The notes: a model not told the origin generated them from the sequence alone. 64,000 bases of DNA from Aliihoeflea sp. 2WW (GCF_000497755.1 NZ_AYOD01000035.1:186001-250000); one strand, 5' to 3'. Shown: positions 34,001 through 42,518, numbered from the stretch's first letter. Program-made: numbers and translations.

Positions 34001-36650
34001 GCCAGAAAGCCTCCAACGTTCCCTTGACGTCGTCTGCAAGCCGCAGAACTTGTGCCGCGCGCGCTCCGACGGCAGCTCGGTCCGCCAAACGCCCCGCGAT
34101 CAAGCGCGGTTCAGCGCCGAGACCCTTGAGGGTGCGCATCCAAGCGGCCAACGCCAGCAACGGTTCTGCGGTCGATCGTTCGCCCCGCCAGTCGGAGCCG
34201 AACGCGGCCCGGCCAAGCGCATCTCCTTCCCGGAGCCTCGCTGCCGCAGCCTGGCCCCTCATAAGCTGGTCGAACAATTCGATGATCTCGGCAGTCGGCG
34301 TCGTCGGGGCGCGAAGTAGCGATCTAGCCAGGGCCACGGCCCTGCGGTAGTCGCCACTGAACACTTTGAAAAGGCCGGTATTCGTCGCCAATGCCTGCCG
34401 TGCGCCTGCGACCTCAGCGGTCCACGCGGCGTCCGATAACCTATCACCGATCGCGGTCCGGGCTCGCTCGAGCGTCTGGACCGCCTCGGCGAGATCGGCT
34501 GCTTTCTCTACTCCGTTGTCCCATACGGTCGCTGCAAACGCGTCAGGGCTGGCATCGGGCGCAGCCGCCACCCTGTCGCCCGTAGAAACCAAGCGATAGA
34601 TCTCGGCGAGACTGCGGCCTTCAATCGTCGAGCCCAGTTCGGAAGCGAGGCGGGCGGAGGCTTCTTTGAGCGCCGGCACGATCTCAACCAGTCGCCTGGC
34701 TCGGAGAAACGCATCTGGGCCAAACCCCTGCGGCAGCGACCTAAGGTGGCTCTCGACATCCTCCAAGGGCGTGTCGATCGCGTCGGAGGTCAGGAGACCG
34801 CCCACCTCCGCGAACCTCTTCTCAAAGTCCAATCCCGCGTCAACGAGGGCCAAAATCTCGTCGACCCGCGAATGCCAATGGTCAGCAACCATCGCCTCGC
34901 GGGAAAGGCTCGGAGCTCGCTCGAGAATTTCGGCGCGCTCGCGCAGGGCGGCTACGTCCGAAAATGCCACGGGTTTCCGTTCGAGTTCGAGATCGTTCGA
35001 AACGCGATCCACTTCATCACTAACGGCGGCTACCTTGGTCCGAAGGTCTGCGAGTCGGGGAACCAACCTTTCCATGGTCGTGGGAAGCACCATACCCAGG
35101 CCAACGCCTCGCCATGGATGGTGGCTTGGCAGTCCGATCTCGTCGACGCGCTGCACCAGTTCGGCCAAAAGCTTCCTGCGATCGGAGACGTCGTCCGGCG
35201 TCCATTGCGTCGCGCGGTCCAGTTCGAGGTCTACCGGACGTTGGCCTTGCTGCCGAAGTCTCGTCAACTCTCCGAACAATCGGTAGGGCGTCAGTCCCGA
35301 TGGTTGCTGCACTTCATGGATTCGCGCGACATGTAGATTTAAGGTGTCGCGCGCGTCATTAAGCTTCACCGCCAAGTTCGCAGGGAAGTCGCCGCGCGGG
35401 GACCCAAGTTCCCAAGTCCGACGCAGCTCCTCGAGCAGCATACGCTTGTTTGCCTTGTTGCTGTGCAACTCGAGGCACGCGTCGCCAACGCCCGCTTGGT
35501 CCAAGCGGCGCTTCACGACTTCCAGCGCCGCCATCTTCTCCGCGACGAAAAGCACCGTCTTGCCGTCTGCTACCGCGGAGGCGATCACGTTGGCGATGGT
35601 CTGCGACTTTCCGGTTCCGGGCGGTCCTTGGATGACGATGTCCCTGCCGCGTCTGACGTCATGCACGGCGAGGGTCTGGGATCCGTCGCTGTCCACGATG
35701 TGCAGCATCTCCGCGGGTGAGATGTGTTCGTCGATCGCCGCATCCTCGGAGAGCAGCGGCGCTCCCGCTTCGAAACCGTCGGACAGGAGGGCACGGATGT
35801 TTTCCTGTTCGGTGATCCGGAAGCCTTCGGGCCAGTTCCCGGGGTCGAGATCGCGGTACATCAGGAATTTGGAGAAGGAGAAGAACCCGAGAACGATATC
35901 GTCGCGGAGAACCGCCCAGTCTTCCTTCGTGGAGACCGCGTCCGCGACGTTGTCGAAATACACCCCGACATCCAACTCGTCGCCGGAATCAAAGGCAGGC
36001 AGCCGCAGAGCGTGGACGCGGTCGAGGTAAGCCTCCAACGACAAATTGGAACTCATGTCCTCAGATCTTGCACGCAACCGGAAGCGTTCACCGGCTGTTC
36101 CCCGCTCCAGTCGGACGGGTATGAGGACGAGCGGCGCGTGCCGGACGTTCTCCTTGTTGTTGGGATCGATCCACCGGAGCATGCCGAGCGCAAGAAAGAG
36201 GATGTTGACGCCCTGCTCTTCCTCGAGAGTACGCGCGTCGTGATAGAGATCCAGCAAGCGCTTCTGGAGCCCTTGCGGCGTCATCCGCGTCTGGAGTTTT
36301 GTGTCGGCATGACGCTTGGCGACACCCCGCTCGTCGTAGTCCTGGTCCGCGTCTTCCGGCAACGCGATGTCGACCGCCGGAAGGTCTTCGTCGTCGCCGA
36401 CGTCTTCGCCGTTCGCGCGGTCGGGCCGGCCCGCCGAGAAGGTCAGGGCCTTCGCATCCGAGACCAGAAGTCGGTAAATCTCGTCGGAGCGCTCGTCGAC
36501 GACGTCTATGGTCTTTGCCGATTTCGAGAATCGCGGAACATTGAGCAATCGATTGCGAGCAGACAAGTCGAGTAGTTCCGCCCGGGCTCGGTCGAGCTTC
36601 GCGTCGATTGGCAGGTTGCTCTGGTAGATCGATGTTTCGGCTTCTGACAT
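31089..36650 (-). CDS. DUF4011-SF1 helicase-Vsr nuclease-DUF3320 protein, probable anti-phage system
   Basis: The protein is 1853 aa. The N-terminal DUF4011 segment begins with LDRARAELLDLSARNRLLN near residue 20. The helicase part has Walker A QGPPGTGKSQT near residue 343, DEAS box VMDEASQ near 1225 and C-terminal motif RLNVLISRAKRR near 1470. A Vsr-like PD-(D/E)XK nuclease follows at about 1520-1610 (FVDLAV, GVECDG, then RIWSTDWF). A DUF3320-like domain is at about 1690-1760. This domain order matches a single-gene defence system known from published surveys as Hhe. All visible catalytic motifs are intact. The long middle region (about 430-1170) is mostly helical. The ribosome site before the start is weak. 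Confidence 0.88.
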   Translation of the reverse strand: MSEAETSIYQSNLPIDAKLDRARAELLDLSARNRLLNVPRFSKSAKTIDVVDERSDEIYRLLVSDAKALTFSAGRPDRANGEDVGDDEDLPAVDIALPEDADQDYDERGVAKRHADTKLQTRMTPQGLQKRLLDLYHDARTLEEEQGVNILFLALGMLRWIDPNNKENVRHAPLVLIPVRLERGTAGERFRLRARSEDMSSNLSLEAYLDRVHALRLPAFDSGDELDVGVYFDNVADAVSTKEDWAVLRDDIVLGFFSFSKFLMYRDLDPGNWPEGFRITEQENIRALLSDGFEAGAPLLSEDAAIDEHISPAEMLHIVDSDGSQTLAVHDVRRGRDIVIQGPPGTGKSQTIANVIASAVADGKTVLFVAEKMAALEVVKRRLDQAGVGDACLELHSNKANKRMLLEELRRTWELGSPRGDFPANLAVKLNDARDTLNLHVARIHEVQQPSGLTPYRLFGELTRLRQQGQRPVDLELDRATQWTPDDVSDRRKLLAELVQRVDEIGLPSHHPWRGVGLGMVLPTTMERLVPRLADLRTKVAAVSDEVDRVSNDLELERKPVAFSDVAALRERAEILERAPSLSREAMVADHWHSRVDEILALVDAGLDFEKRFAEVGGLLTSDAIDTPLEDVESHLRSLPQGFGPDAFLRARRLVEIVPALKEASARLASELGSTIEGRSLAEIYRLVSTGDRVAAAPDASPDAFAATVWDNGVEKAADLAEAVQTLERARTAIGDRLSDAAWTAEVAGARQALATNTGLFKVFSGDYRRAVALARSLLRAPTTPTAEIIELFDQLMRGQAAAARLREGDALGRAAFGSDWRGERSTAEPLLALAAWMRTLKGLGAEPRLIAGRLADRAAVGARAAQVLRLADDVKGTLEAFWHDLGPTAASLFEDVASPERATLLLVEARARNIVWADDVCKSVIRHVPASLEDRITLLNKLAALQAAASVLRDRDELGRTVFAPLWAGPETQWSSLVTAVGWMQEYGEFRYLASRLVDRRALADKARGIEQEAAAAVKALHDIADSLNSNVSGLFEVADAHDVPISACSSRLDEWIANTEQLSKWVSYRDRADRAHAAGLSAFVDALSDGTLSTNSAAPAFEMAYHEALLAAFVAAEPELGRFDGNLHSQHVREFANLDRERIKASSLEVVRAHHRRIPSRNGGVGPVGILRGEMAKRSRHMPIRQLMQRAGPAIQAMKPVMMMSPLSVAQFLTPGKMTFDLLVMDEASQIQPVDALGAIARAKQIVVVGDERQLPPTKFFAKMTGAQDDDDEDDGARVADIESILGLCSARGLPQRMLRWHYRSRHQSLIAVSNSQFYQNKLFIVPSPYTAEAGMGLRFHHVPDGVFDSGKTYVNAVEARTVAEAIIRHAKTHPQLSLGVATFSVSQRRAIQDELELLRRLNPDTEDFFHSHPAEPFFVKNLENVQGDERDVIIISVGYAKNSHGYMAMRFGPLGAEGGERRLNVLISRAKRRCEVFASITDEDIDLERGKGKGIFAFKLFLHYARTGRLSIAQATDRDPDSIFEEQVAQALRGRGYDVHPQVGIAGFFVDLAVADAERPGRYLLGVECDGAAYHSARSARDRDRLRQAVLEDHGWIMHRIWSTDWFQRPQEQLDRLVKAVEAAKLELDERAEVGAINSRAVPVEIVTVDRGDVTEIGLFDVGDAISGDLVDTAYIEATISRPGPYELHETPVGRLADLVAQVVQVESPVHSDEVVARIRDAYGLQRAGGRIQAAVEQAIDRAVAHRGIVRDGRFLSIEGSQPQVRDRSSVSSPGLRKPENLPPSELEVGIERVVTENLGAAEGEIVSTLARHLGFKSTSAQLRAIIIDVVSDMIDRGRFVKSDGLIVHP

Positions 36651-37235
36651 TTATCGGCCCCGCGGGAAGTTGACCGATCTAATCGTACGCGATGCTGCGA
36701 TTCAACCTTGGACTGTGCCTTATACACTGCCTGACACCGATCGAGCGAGGACGCGGCATGCGGTTGGCATGCTGATGCGCAGGCCGGCACCCGCCGTCTC
36801 CCTTTTGGTTGAGGCTCTGCGCTATTGGGCAGGTGACTGACAGGTCGCCTGCTACCTAACTGCGGAACCTCATGACTCATACAACGCATATGCTCCCGCT
36901 CCACCTTGCACAGTGCCGCTGGAAGTCTGCGTTGAGACGAGCACCCCGGACGCGAGGACATATCTGACGCAACGAGGATCACGGGACAGGACTGCCTTCG
37001 CTTCTTTGCCACGGACTAGGGGAACTTCGCGGACCGCCTTTGAGCGAAATAATGCGATGAATGCTGTTCCGCGAGACGCCGTCCGCAGATCGACGTCAAC
37101 GGTCTTTGTCCGCCCGGACCGACCGATGCCGCCTGGTCCCGCATGCCGAAAGGGAAGCTGTGGACAACGCTCGAACCGACATGGAAACGGAAGGACCAGT
37201 CTCGACTTCGTGATTCGGCCGGTCTACGTAGAATC
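36651..37235. other. Intergenic stretch upstream of the helicase and winged-helix genes
   Basis: About 580 bases separate two divergent genes. A longer frame for the winged-helix protein could begin at 37143, but no ribosome site supports it. No repeats, tRNA or clear hairpin was found. It must hold the helicase promoter. Confidence 0.4.
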
Positions 37236-37760
37236 ATGGCGCATGGAGAGCCCGCTTTGGAACTCGATGACAAGCTTCACGCAAACATAAAAGCGGCGCA
37301 GCGTTTGAAACAGCGTCTCCGCGATATTGACGCCGAAGCAACGTACAAGAAGACCGCCGCCGTCAACGAAGCGCTGTCGGAGCTCGGCGCGCTTGAACTC
37401 ATCGCGGGCCTCATTGCCTCGGGCGAGGAAACTGTAGAGCGCCCCTCGAATACATTGCTCGCAAATCTCGAAAATTCGGCGCGCGCGCAGTCGGACGCAT
37501 CGGCTACGGTCAAGGAAAGCGTCTTAGGCCGGCCTGTCGACGTGGGCGCGAAGCCTGCGTGGCGCATTGTTCTCGAAGCCTTGACGGCATCGCAAAACCC
37601 CCTCGACTCGGGAGACCTCACGGAATTGCTTACCCGGCTGGGCTGGACGAGATCCGCGGCCGAGAAAGCCAAGACCCGACTCCGGAACAGCGGTTCGGTG
37701 GTTCGGGACGGTCGTCACTACACGATTACGGAGACAGGGAGGAAAAAACTGATGGACTGA
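37236..37760 (+). CDS. Uncharacterised winged-helix protein
   Basis: This 174-aa protein has an N-terminal helical segment (LDDKLHANIKAAQRLKQRLRDI) with coiled-coil character. Its C-terminal winged-helix domain at about 105-172 includes WRIVLEALTASQNPLDSGDL, TRSAAEKAKTRLRNSG and HYTITETGRKKL. This resembles DNA-binding domains of small regulators. The start at 37236 is preferred, since the residues before it look non-coding. It lies between the helicase gene and the tRNA-like sequence. Regulation of the neighbouring accessory genes is a guess. Confidence 0.55.
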   Translation: MAHGEPALELDDKLHANIKAAQRLKQRLRDIDAEATYKKTAAVNEALSELGALELIAGLIASGEETVERPSNTLLANLENSARAQSDASATVKESVLGRPVDVGAKPAWRIVLEALTASQNPLDSGDLTELLTRLGWTRSAAEKAKTRLRNSGSVVRDGRHYTITETGRKKLMD

Positions 37761-37776
37761 CGGGAAGTAAAAGAAA

Positions 37777-37810
37777 GGGAGCGGAATCGGCTGCAACCGA
37801 CACCACTCCC
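37777..37810 (+). other. Two-tier hairpin just before the tRNA-like sequence
   Basis: GGGAG (37777-37781) pairs with CTCCC (37806-37810), and inside it TCGG (37787-37790) pairs with CCGA (37797-37800). A symmetric 5x5 internal loop and a 6-base apical loop result. No T-run follows. It lies 16 bases after the winged-helix stop and four bases before the tRNA-like element. Confidence 0.4.
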
Positions 37811-37814
37811 AAAT

Positions 37815-37879
37815 GCGGACGTTGCTGGTAAAACCGTGGTTAGGCACCTCGGCATGCGGGTTCAATTCCCGTCGTCCGC
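37815..37879 (+). pseudogene. Degenerate tRNA-like sequence
   Basis: A perfect 7-bp acceptor stem (GCGGACG 37815-37821 with CGTCCGC 37873-37879) encloses a standard T-arm, GCGGG-TTCAATT-CCCGT at 37856-37872. The whole element is only 65 nt. The part between, about 34 nt, has no normal D-arm and no 5-bp anticodon stem with a 7-base loop, so no anticodon can be assigned. No CCA is encoded. It is probably a tRNA relic or a tRNA-like decoy or target, located about 320 bases from the proposed end of a Tn7-like element. Confidence 0.55.
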
Positions 37880-38202
37880 TTAGGAAAAGAACCTTGATGC
37901 AGTTAAGCCGGTCGGCGAACTACCGTCAAGGTGCGGCACGACTTATCCCCACCTTGCCGGTGGTGCCGAGAACGTGCCTTATCGTCCGCAGTTCGAGCGG
38001 TTTCGCGCCGCCCCTGCGCAATGTCGAAGACGCCCGGAAACGAGCACGGGGAACGCCGCCTATATCAGACCCACGCCAAATGGATCGATAGCTGCACAGA
38101 TTGACCCGATCCGACTTGACGTCGTTGTCCCGGACAGGTACAGACATTGTCTGCCTTTGTTCGATCGAGTGTCCGTCATGATCGCCTCGTTATCGATACG
38201 TC
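37880..38202. other. Intergenic stretch between tRNA-like sequence and transposon module
   Basis: About 320 bases have no supported gene. Several TGTC strings occur (for example at 38126, 38148 and 38170), which could be diverged transposase-binding sites or outer ends. No direct target-site duplication was recognised. Confidence 0.4.
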
Positions 38203-38271
38203 TGTAAGCGATAGGCTGGTAAGCGGCAGCAACCGCCGCGCGTCGACACTTCGGTTTCCAAATTAATCTGC
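38203..38271. repeat. Candidate left end of the Tn7-like element
   Basis: This candidate end has terminal TGTAAGC and, from position 38251, TCGGTTTCCAAATTAATCTGC, which resembles the inverted counterpart at 44422-44441. TGTAAGC is followed by a second GTAAGCG at 38219, a 15-base step. The match is limited, so this is a candidate. Confidence 0.35.
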
Positions 38272-38543
38272 GGTCTTGTTTCGTAGCTCGCTTTTAGCGT
38301 GACTTGCGAAAGTATGTTCGCGTCAGTTTGTCCGGCGTGCGTTGTCGGCACCGGCTGTCGCGCATGCCCCCGCCGATGACGATGGATTCGAGCTTCGTGC
38401 GCTGACATCGCGGCCGTCCCAATCTACCGGTCCCATTCTTCCCGAAAAACCGCCCTTCCGTGGCCTGCGTTCAGGTCGGCCCGGAGCGGCTTCATCAAGA
38501 CAGCTGCGTCCGACCTCATTCGGACAGCGAGGGATTGTGTCCT

Positions 38544-39350
38544 ATGAAAAAAGATAATGATGTCCGCGACTGCGAAGGCAAGGCGTCGCTCCGTGGTGAT
38601 CTGGATGGCTTCCAGGACGATCGCACCGCGCCACGAAAGCAACGATGCCATGATGGCCGGCGCGATGAAGGCCGGGAGCCCATTGTACTGCGCGCATCGC
38701 CGAAGGTCTCGCTTGCCGGACGGCCCATCGCGATGCGCTCGAGGGGTTCGTTCCGTGGGACGATCATCAGCCCACTGGACGATCGCGAGATTCACTACGA
38801 AAGCGCCCTCGAACGGGACGCCGCTTACATCTTGCTCGCCGACCCCCGGGTGGCGGCGCTTCGCGAGCAAGTCGGTCCCATTTCCTTCAAGGCCGCCGAT
38901 GGCTCGTTGAGGCAGCACTACTTCGATTTCGTCGCGACGCTCTGTGACGGATCGAAGCACGCAATCGCCGTGAAATACGAGAAAGACGTCGATAAGAGCG
39001 GCATCCGCGACGTGTTGGCTCGCATCCGCGCGACGGCGACGCTCGACGCGCGCATCCTTTTGCGCACCGAGCGGCATATCACTCGCATCAAGGCGGACAA
39101 CGCCAGACTGGTTTTGCACGCCAATCGCGTCGCGAACGTCGAAGTCGTCGCCGAACTACAGCACTTCCTAGCGAGTGTACACGGCGTCGCGCCCCTGGCC
39201 GACATCCTCCAGGCGGCCGGCCTTTCAACATCCGAAGGTTTCTATGCCGCCGCCCGACTTTTCGGGCTCGGCGTCATCGGATGCACAAACGGAGGAGCCC
39301 TCACCTACGAAACCCGCGTGCACCGCATCAACAATCATCAGGACAAATAA
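38544..39350 (+). CDS. tnsA: TnsA-type transposon endonuclease
   Basis: The protein is 268 aa. The start at 38544 (MKKDND) has GAGGGA upstream. A GTG at 38460 is possible. The TnsA nuclease core spans about 80-190: catalytic Glu in YESALERD, Asp in QHYFDFVA, and Lys in IAVKYEK. In Tn7 TnsA the last motif is QVK, and most relatives have (E/Q)xK. Here the acidic or Gln position is Ala (AVK). TnsA cuts the 5' ends so the element moves by cut-and-paste. A weakened TnsA would favour cointegrate formation. It is followed by tnsB after ten bases. Confidence 0.82.
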   Translation: MKKDNDVRDCEGKASLRGDLDGFQDDRTAPRKQRCHDGRRDEGREPIVLRASPKVSLAGRPIAMRSRGSFRGTIISPLDDREIHYESALERDAAYILLADPRVAALREQVGPISFKAADGSLRQHYFDFVATLCDGSKHAIAVKYEKDVDKSGIRDVLARIRATATLDARILLRTERHITRIKADNARLVLHANRVANVEVVAELQHFLASVHGVAPLADILQAAGLSTSEGFYAAARLFGLGVIGCTNGGALTYETRVHRINNHQDK

Positions 39351-39360
39351 GGAGGCGACA

Positions 39361-41487
39361 ATGACCAATCATCAGCCGCAAACGGTTCGGATGCATTTTA
39401 GCATCCACGACAATATCTCGATCGATGGCGTGGACTACACCCCGGTGTCCAGCAACAAGGAGGGCCACGTACTACGTCGTTTCGCGACCCCCGATCTTTG
39501 CGTCCACTTCTCGCATGAAGAGATCGCCAGCCTCTGGGATCGCGGGGCTCTCAAGCGGCACCCGGACTTTTACGCGCCGTCGAAAATCGAGGGGCGCGGT
39601 CCCGGCGAAATCGGAATTTCCACCCTATCCGAAGCGCACCAGAGAAAGATTTTCTGGAAGCAGGACTGGTGCGACCAATTCCACGAGTTGGAACGCCGAG
39701 GGCAATCCACCCGCTCCGAAGCGTTGATGTTGAAGGCTATCGAGCAGATCGCCCCCAAGATCGCGGGTGCGCACATTCTACGTCTCGACACCTCCCAACG
39801 CTGCGGTGGAGTAGTGGAAGCTCGTGTCCCCCCGAAGCCCACGACGTTGCGTCGATGGCTTCGCAAGTATGAGAGTGCGGGCTTCGATCCGATCGTTCTG
39901 CACGACCGGTACGGACGTAGCGGCAACAGGGTCGACAGATTTGATCCCGACGTAAGGGCGGCGCTCGTTCGTGTCGCGGCAAGCTACGGCGACAGCAGAA
40001 GACCTACCAAGAAGATGCTTTACGAGGTTCTCAGACGCGAGATCGACCTTTTGAACATGGTGCGCATCGACAAGGGTGAAGAACCTCTAGCGACGCCCGG
40101 ACGAACCGCGCTGTCACGCCAAATCTCGAAGCTTAACGTTTTCCAAGTCGTAGCGGCCCGCGAGGGCCAGGCGAAGGCGCGCAACAAATTTGCGGCCATC
40201 GGCCTCGGTGTTTCCGTCATGCGGCCGCTTGAACGCACCGAAATGGACGAATGGAACGTCCAGCTTCACACCATTCTACAGCAGGCGGACCGTTGGAAGG
40301 ACCTCTCTCCCAAAGAACGCGCCGCGGCGAAGCGTTCGCGCATCTGGGTGTCGGTGATGACCGACTGTGCCACCCGCAGCGTCCTTGCCGTGCATCCGAT
40401 CAAGAAGTCTCCCACCGCATCCGACGCCTTGGCGACGATGCGGATGGCAATGCTCGACAAGTCGCCTATCGCTCTGGCGGCCGGCTGTAAGTCGCCTTGG
40501 CCGATGTCTGGCCAATTTACAACGGTGGTAACCGACACCGGACCCGCCTATGTCGCCGACATTACACGTGCCGCCATCAGCGACGTTCATGCCGAAGCGA
40601 TGTTCTGCCCGGCTGGAGTGCCGGAAATGCGAGCGCGTATCGAACGGGTGTTCTCGACGATTCATCGGCAGTTCGTCTCCAACTTCGACGGAAGGACGTT
40701 CGAGAACGTCGTGGCGAAGGGCGACTATGACGCGGAAGCCAATGCCGTGATCGATCCGGAAGAGCTTTACAGGCTTCTGGTGCGGTATATCGTCGACGTT
40801 TACCACCACACACCGCACGAAGGACTGGCAGGCGAGACGCCTTTCGCATGCTGGCAACGGCTGACCGAGCGCTTCGGTGTGCCGATGCTCGATCGCGAGA
40901 AGGTCGGCCAGGTCTTCGGGGTTTCGATGGATCGGAGGCTGCGCCGCGAAGGGATCGAGGTCTTCGGCGTCATCTACGCGCACGATCGCGTCCACACACT
41001 TCACAAGAAGGAAGGCGCGCGCGACGTCAAGATCAGGTTCGACCAGACCGACATCGGCCGGATTTTCGTGCAGATCGACGAGGAGTGGATCCGCGTTGCC
41101 GCCAAGCGCGACGATCTCGATGGCGTCAGTCTGGACGATTGGCTGAACCGCCGCTCGTCCGAGCGGCAGGCGTTCGCTAAAGGCGCTGCGGAGATGAAAC
41201 CGATTGCTGACGAAGCGAAGGCTGACATCACTGCTTTCGCCGACATGGCGCGACAGCGGGCGCAACTGATGCCCCTTGTTTATTCGAGCGACAAGCTCCG
41301 CGAACTCGCCTCAGTCGCTTCGAAGTTCCATCGCGATCCCGACATCTCGACCGAGGACGCGTTTTTCGAGGAGTACGATGGGGATCACCCCGATGTCGCG
41401 CCCGCGCCGGTCGCAACCGACGACGCAGAGCTGGCGGAAACGACCGTCGACGAAACCAACATCGCCGATTTCTTTCTGGAGGACTGA
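39361..41487 (+). CDS. tnsB: TnsB-type DDE transposase
   Basis: This 708-aa protein begins at 39361 behind GGAGG. Its length is close to Tn7 TnsB (702 aa). Helix-turn-helix DNA-binding segments lie in the first 250 residues. The retroviral-integrase-like catalytic core has Asp in RTEMDEWNVQ near residue 296, Asp in VVTDTGPAYVAD near 390, and Glu in RARIERVFSTIH near 427. The C-terminal region ends with an acidic tail (ETTVDETNIADFFLED) that may contact TnsC. It binds the element ends and joins the 3' ends to target DNA. Confidence 0.9.
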   Translation: MTNHQPQTVRMHFSIHDNISIDGVDYTPVSSNKEGHVLRRFATPDLCVHFSHEEIASLWDRGALKRHPDFYAPSKIEGRGPGEIGISTLSEAHQRKIFWKQDWCDQFHELERRGQSTRSEALMLKAIEQIAPKIAGAHILRLDTSQRCGGVVEARVPPKPTTLRRWLRKYESAGFDPIVLHDRYGRSGNRVDRFDPDVRAALVRVAASYGDSRRPTKKMLYEVLRREIDLLNMVRIDKGEEPLATPGRTALSRQISKLNVFQVVAAREGQAKARNKFAAIGLGVSVMRPLERTEMDEWNVQLHTILQQADRWKDLSPKERAAAKRSRIWVSVMTDCATRSVLAVHPIKKSPTASDALATMRMAMLDKSPIALAAGCKSPWPMSGQFTTVVTDTGPAYVADITRAAISDVHAEAMFCPAGVPEMRARIERVFSTIHRQFVSNFDGRTFENVVAKGDYDAEANAVIDPEELYRLLVRYIVDVYHHTPHEGLAGETPFACWQRLTERFGVPMLDREKVGQVFGVSMDRRLRREGIEVFGVIYAHDRVHTLHKKEGARDVKIRFDQTDIGRIFVQIDEEWIRVAAKRDDLDGVSLDDWLNRRSSERQAFAKGAAEMKPIADEAKADITAFADMARQRAQLMPLVYSSDKLRELASVASKFHRDPDISTEDAFFEEYDGDHPDVAPAPVATDDAELAETTVDETNIADFFLED

Positions 41488-41489
41488 CC

Positions 41490-42518
41490 ATGCAGACGAC
41501 CAAAGTCGAAGGCGCGCGGGACATCGAAACCATCGCACGGGACATCTTCAAGGCCTACCTGGGCAGCGAGCGCGACAAAGATCTAGCAGACGCCATGTAC
41601 CGCTTGACAGAAAACAGTGCGCGGGCGGCCGACGCCGTCGGCGAAGCATGCGTAGGCCGGCTCTCGGAGGGCAGGATGCTCGCGCTTCTCGGAGCGTCGG
41701 GCGCGGGTAAAACCCGCGCGCTTGAACGCATCTTCGCGCGGACGGTGGAATTTGGGGACTGGCAGGACATCGACGCTGACAGTCCACTGATTTCAATCAA
41801 GGCTCCGTCTCCGTGTACGCTGAAGCAGCTTGGAATCGAGGTTCTCAGAGCGCTTGGATATCCCATCCGTCGGGACTTGAAGGAGTACGTCGTGTGGGAG
41901 CTCGTTCGCGAGCGCCTCCAACTGCGCAAAGTTCGTTATGTCCATATCGACGAACTCCAGCACGTCGCGAAGAAAGGCTATGTCAAGGAAGCGCAGAAGG
42001 TCCGGGACACAATTAAGAGCTTGGTTCAATGGCCGCAGTGGCCGGTGTCTGTGATCGTTTCCGGAACGCCGGAAATCGCGACGTTCATTGAGGAAGACAC
42101 GCAGATCAAACGCCGTTGTCTGATCGTCAACTTTACCTCGCTCGACGTCGACGCGGATGCCGCCCAGTTCGCCCAGCGCCTGACGGCATTGGTCAAACGG
42201 AAAGCCGAGCTTTCGCTCGGCGCAGACGCTATCACCCTTTCTCGCAAGGTCATTCACGCCGCCGAGAGGCAGTACGGCACTGCTATTGAAATCGTCCAAG
42301 ACGCGACCTTGGAGGCTTTGCGCGAAGGAACGGGCACCGTTGATAACGGGCATTTCGCCCGCATCTTTAAGATCAGGACGGGCTGCTCGGAAGACAGAAA
42401 CGTATTCACCGCTGCCGATTGGAGGGACATCGACGTTGGCAGTTCGCTGCAACTGGCGCTGTCGGACCAAGGACGTGGTGCCGAACGCAAACCGAACAGG
42501 GTGAGGAGAAATGGTTGA
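41490..42518 (+). CDS. tnsC: TnsC/TniB-type AAA+ ATPase
   Basis: The protein is 342 aa. Its start comes two bases after the tnsB stop, with GGAGG within the end of tnsB. Walker A is LLGASGAGKTRALE near residue 70, Walker B is VHIDELQHV near 155 and a sensor Ser/Thr is in IVSGTPE near 192. TnsC forms filaments on target DNA and passes the signal from the target selector to TnsA/TnsB. The overlap with tniQ by eight bases supports co-translation. Confidence 0.9.
   Translation: MQTTKVEGARDIETIARDIFKAYLGSERDKDLADAMYRLTENSARAADAVGEACVGRLSEGRMLALLGASGAGKTRALERIFARTVEFGDWQDIDADSPLISIKAPSPCTLKQLGIEVLRALGYPIRRDLKEYVVWELVRERLQLRKVRYVHIDELQHVAKKGYVKEAQKVRDTIKSLVQWPQWPVSVIVSGTPEIATFIEEDTQIKRRCLIVNFTSLDVDADAAQFAQRLTALVKRKAELSLGADAITLSRKVIHAAERQYGTAIEIVQDATLEALREGTGTVDNGHFARIFKIRTGCSEDRNVFTAADWRDIDVGSSLQLALSDQGRGAERKPNRVRRNG

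Noticed and set aside
37815-37879. A functional tRNA gene
   Set aside because: The total length is 65 nt and no D-arm or anticodon arm can be drawn, so it is listed as a degenerate tRNA-like sequence.
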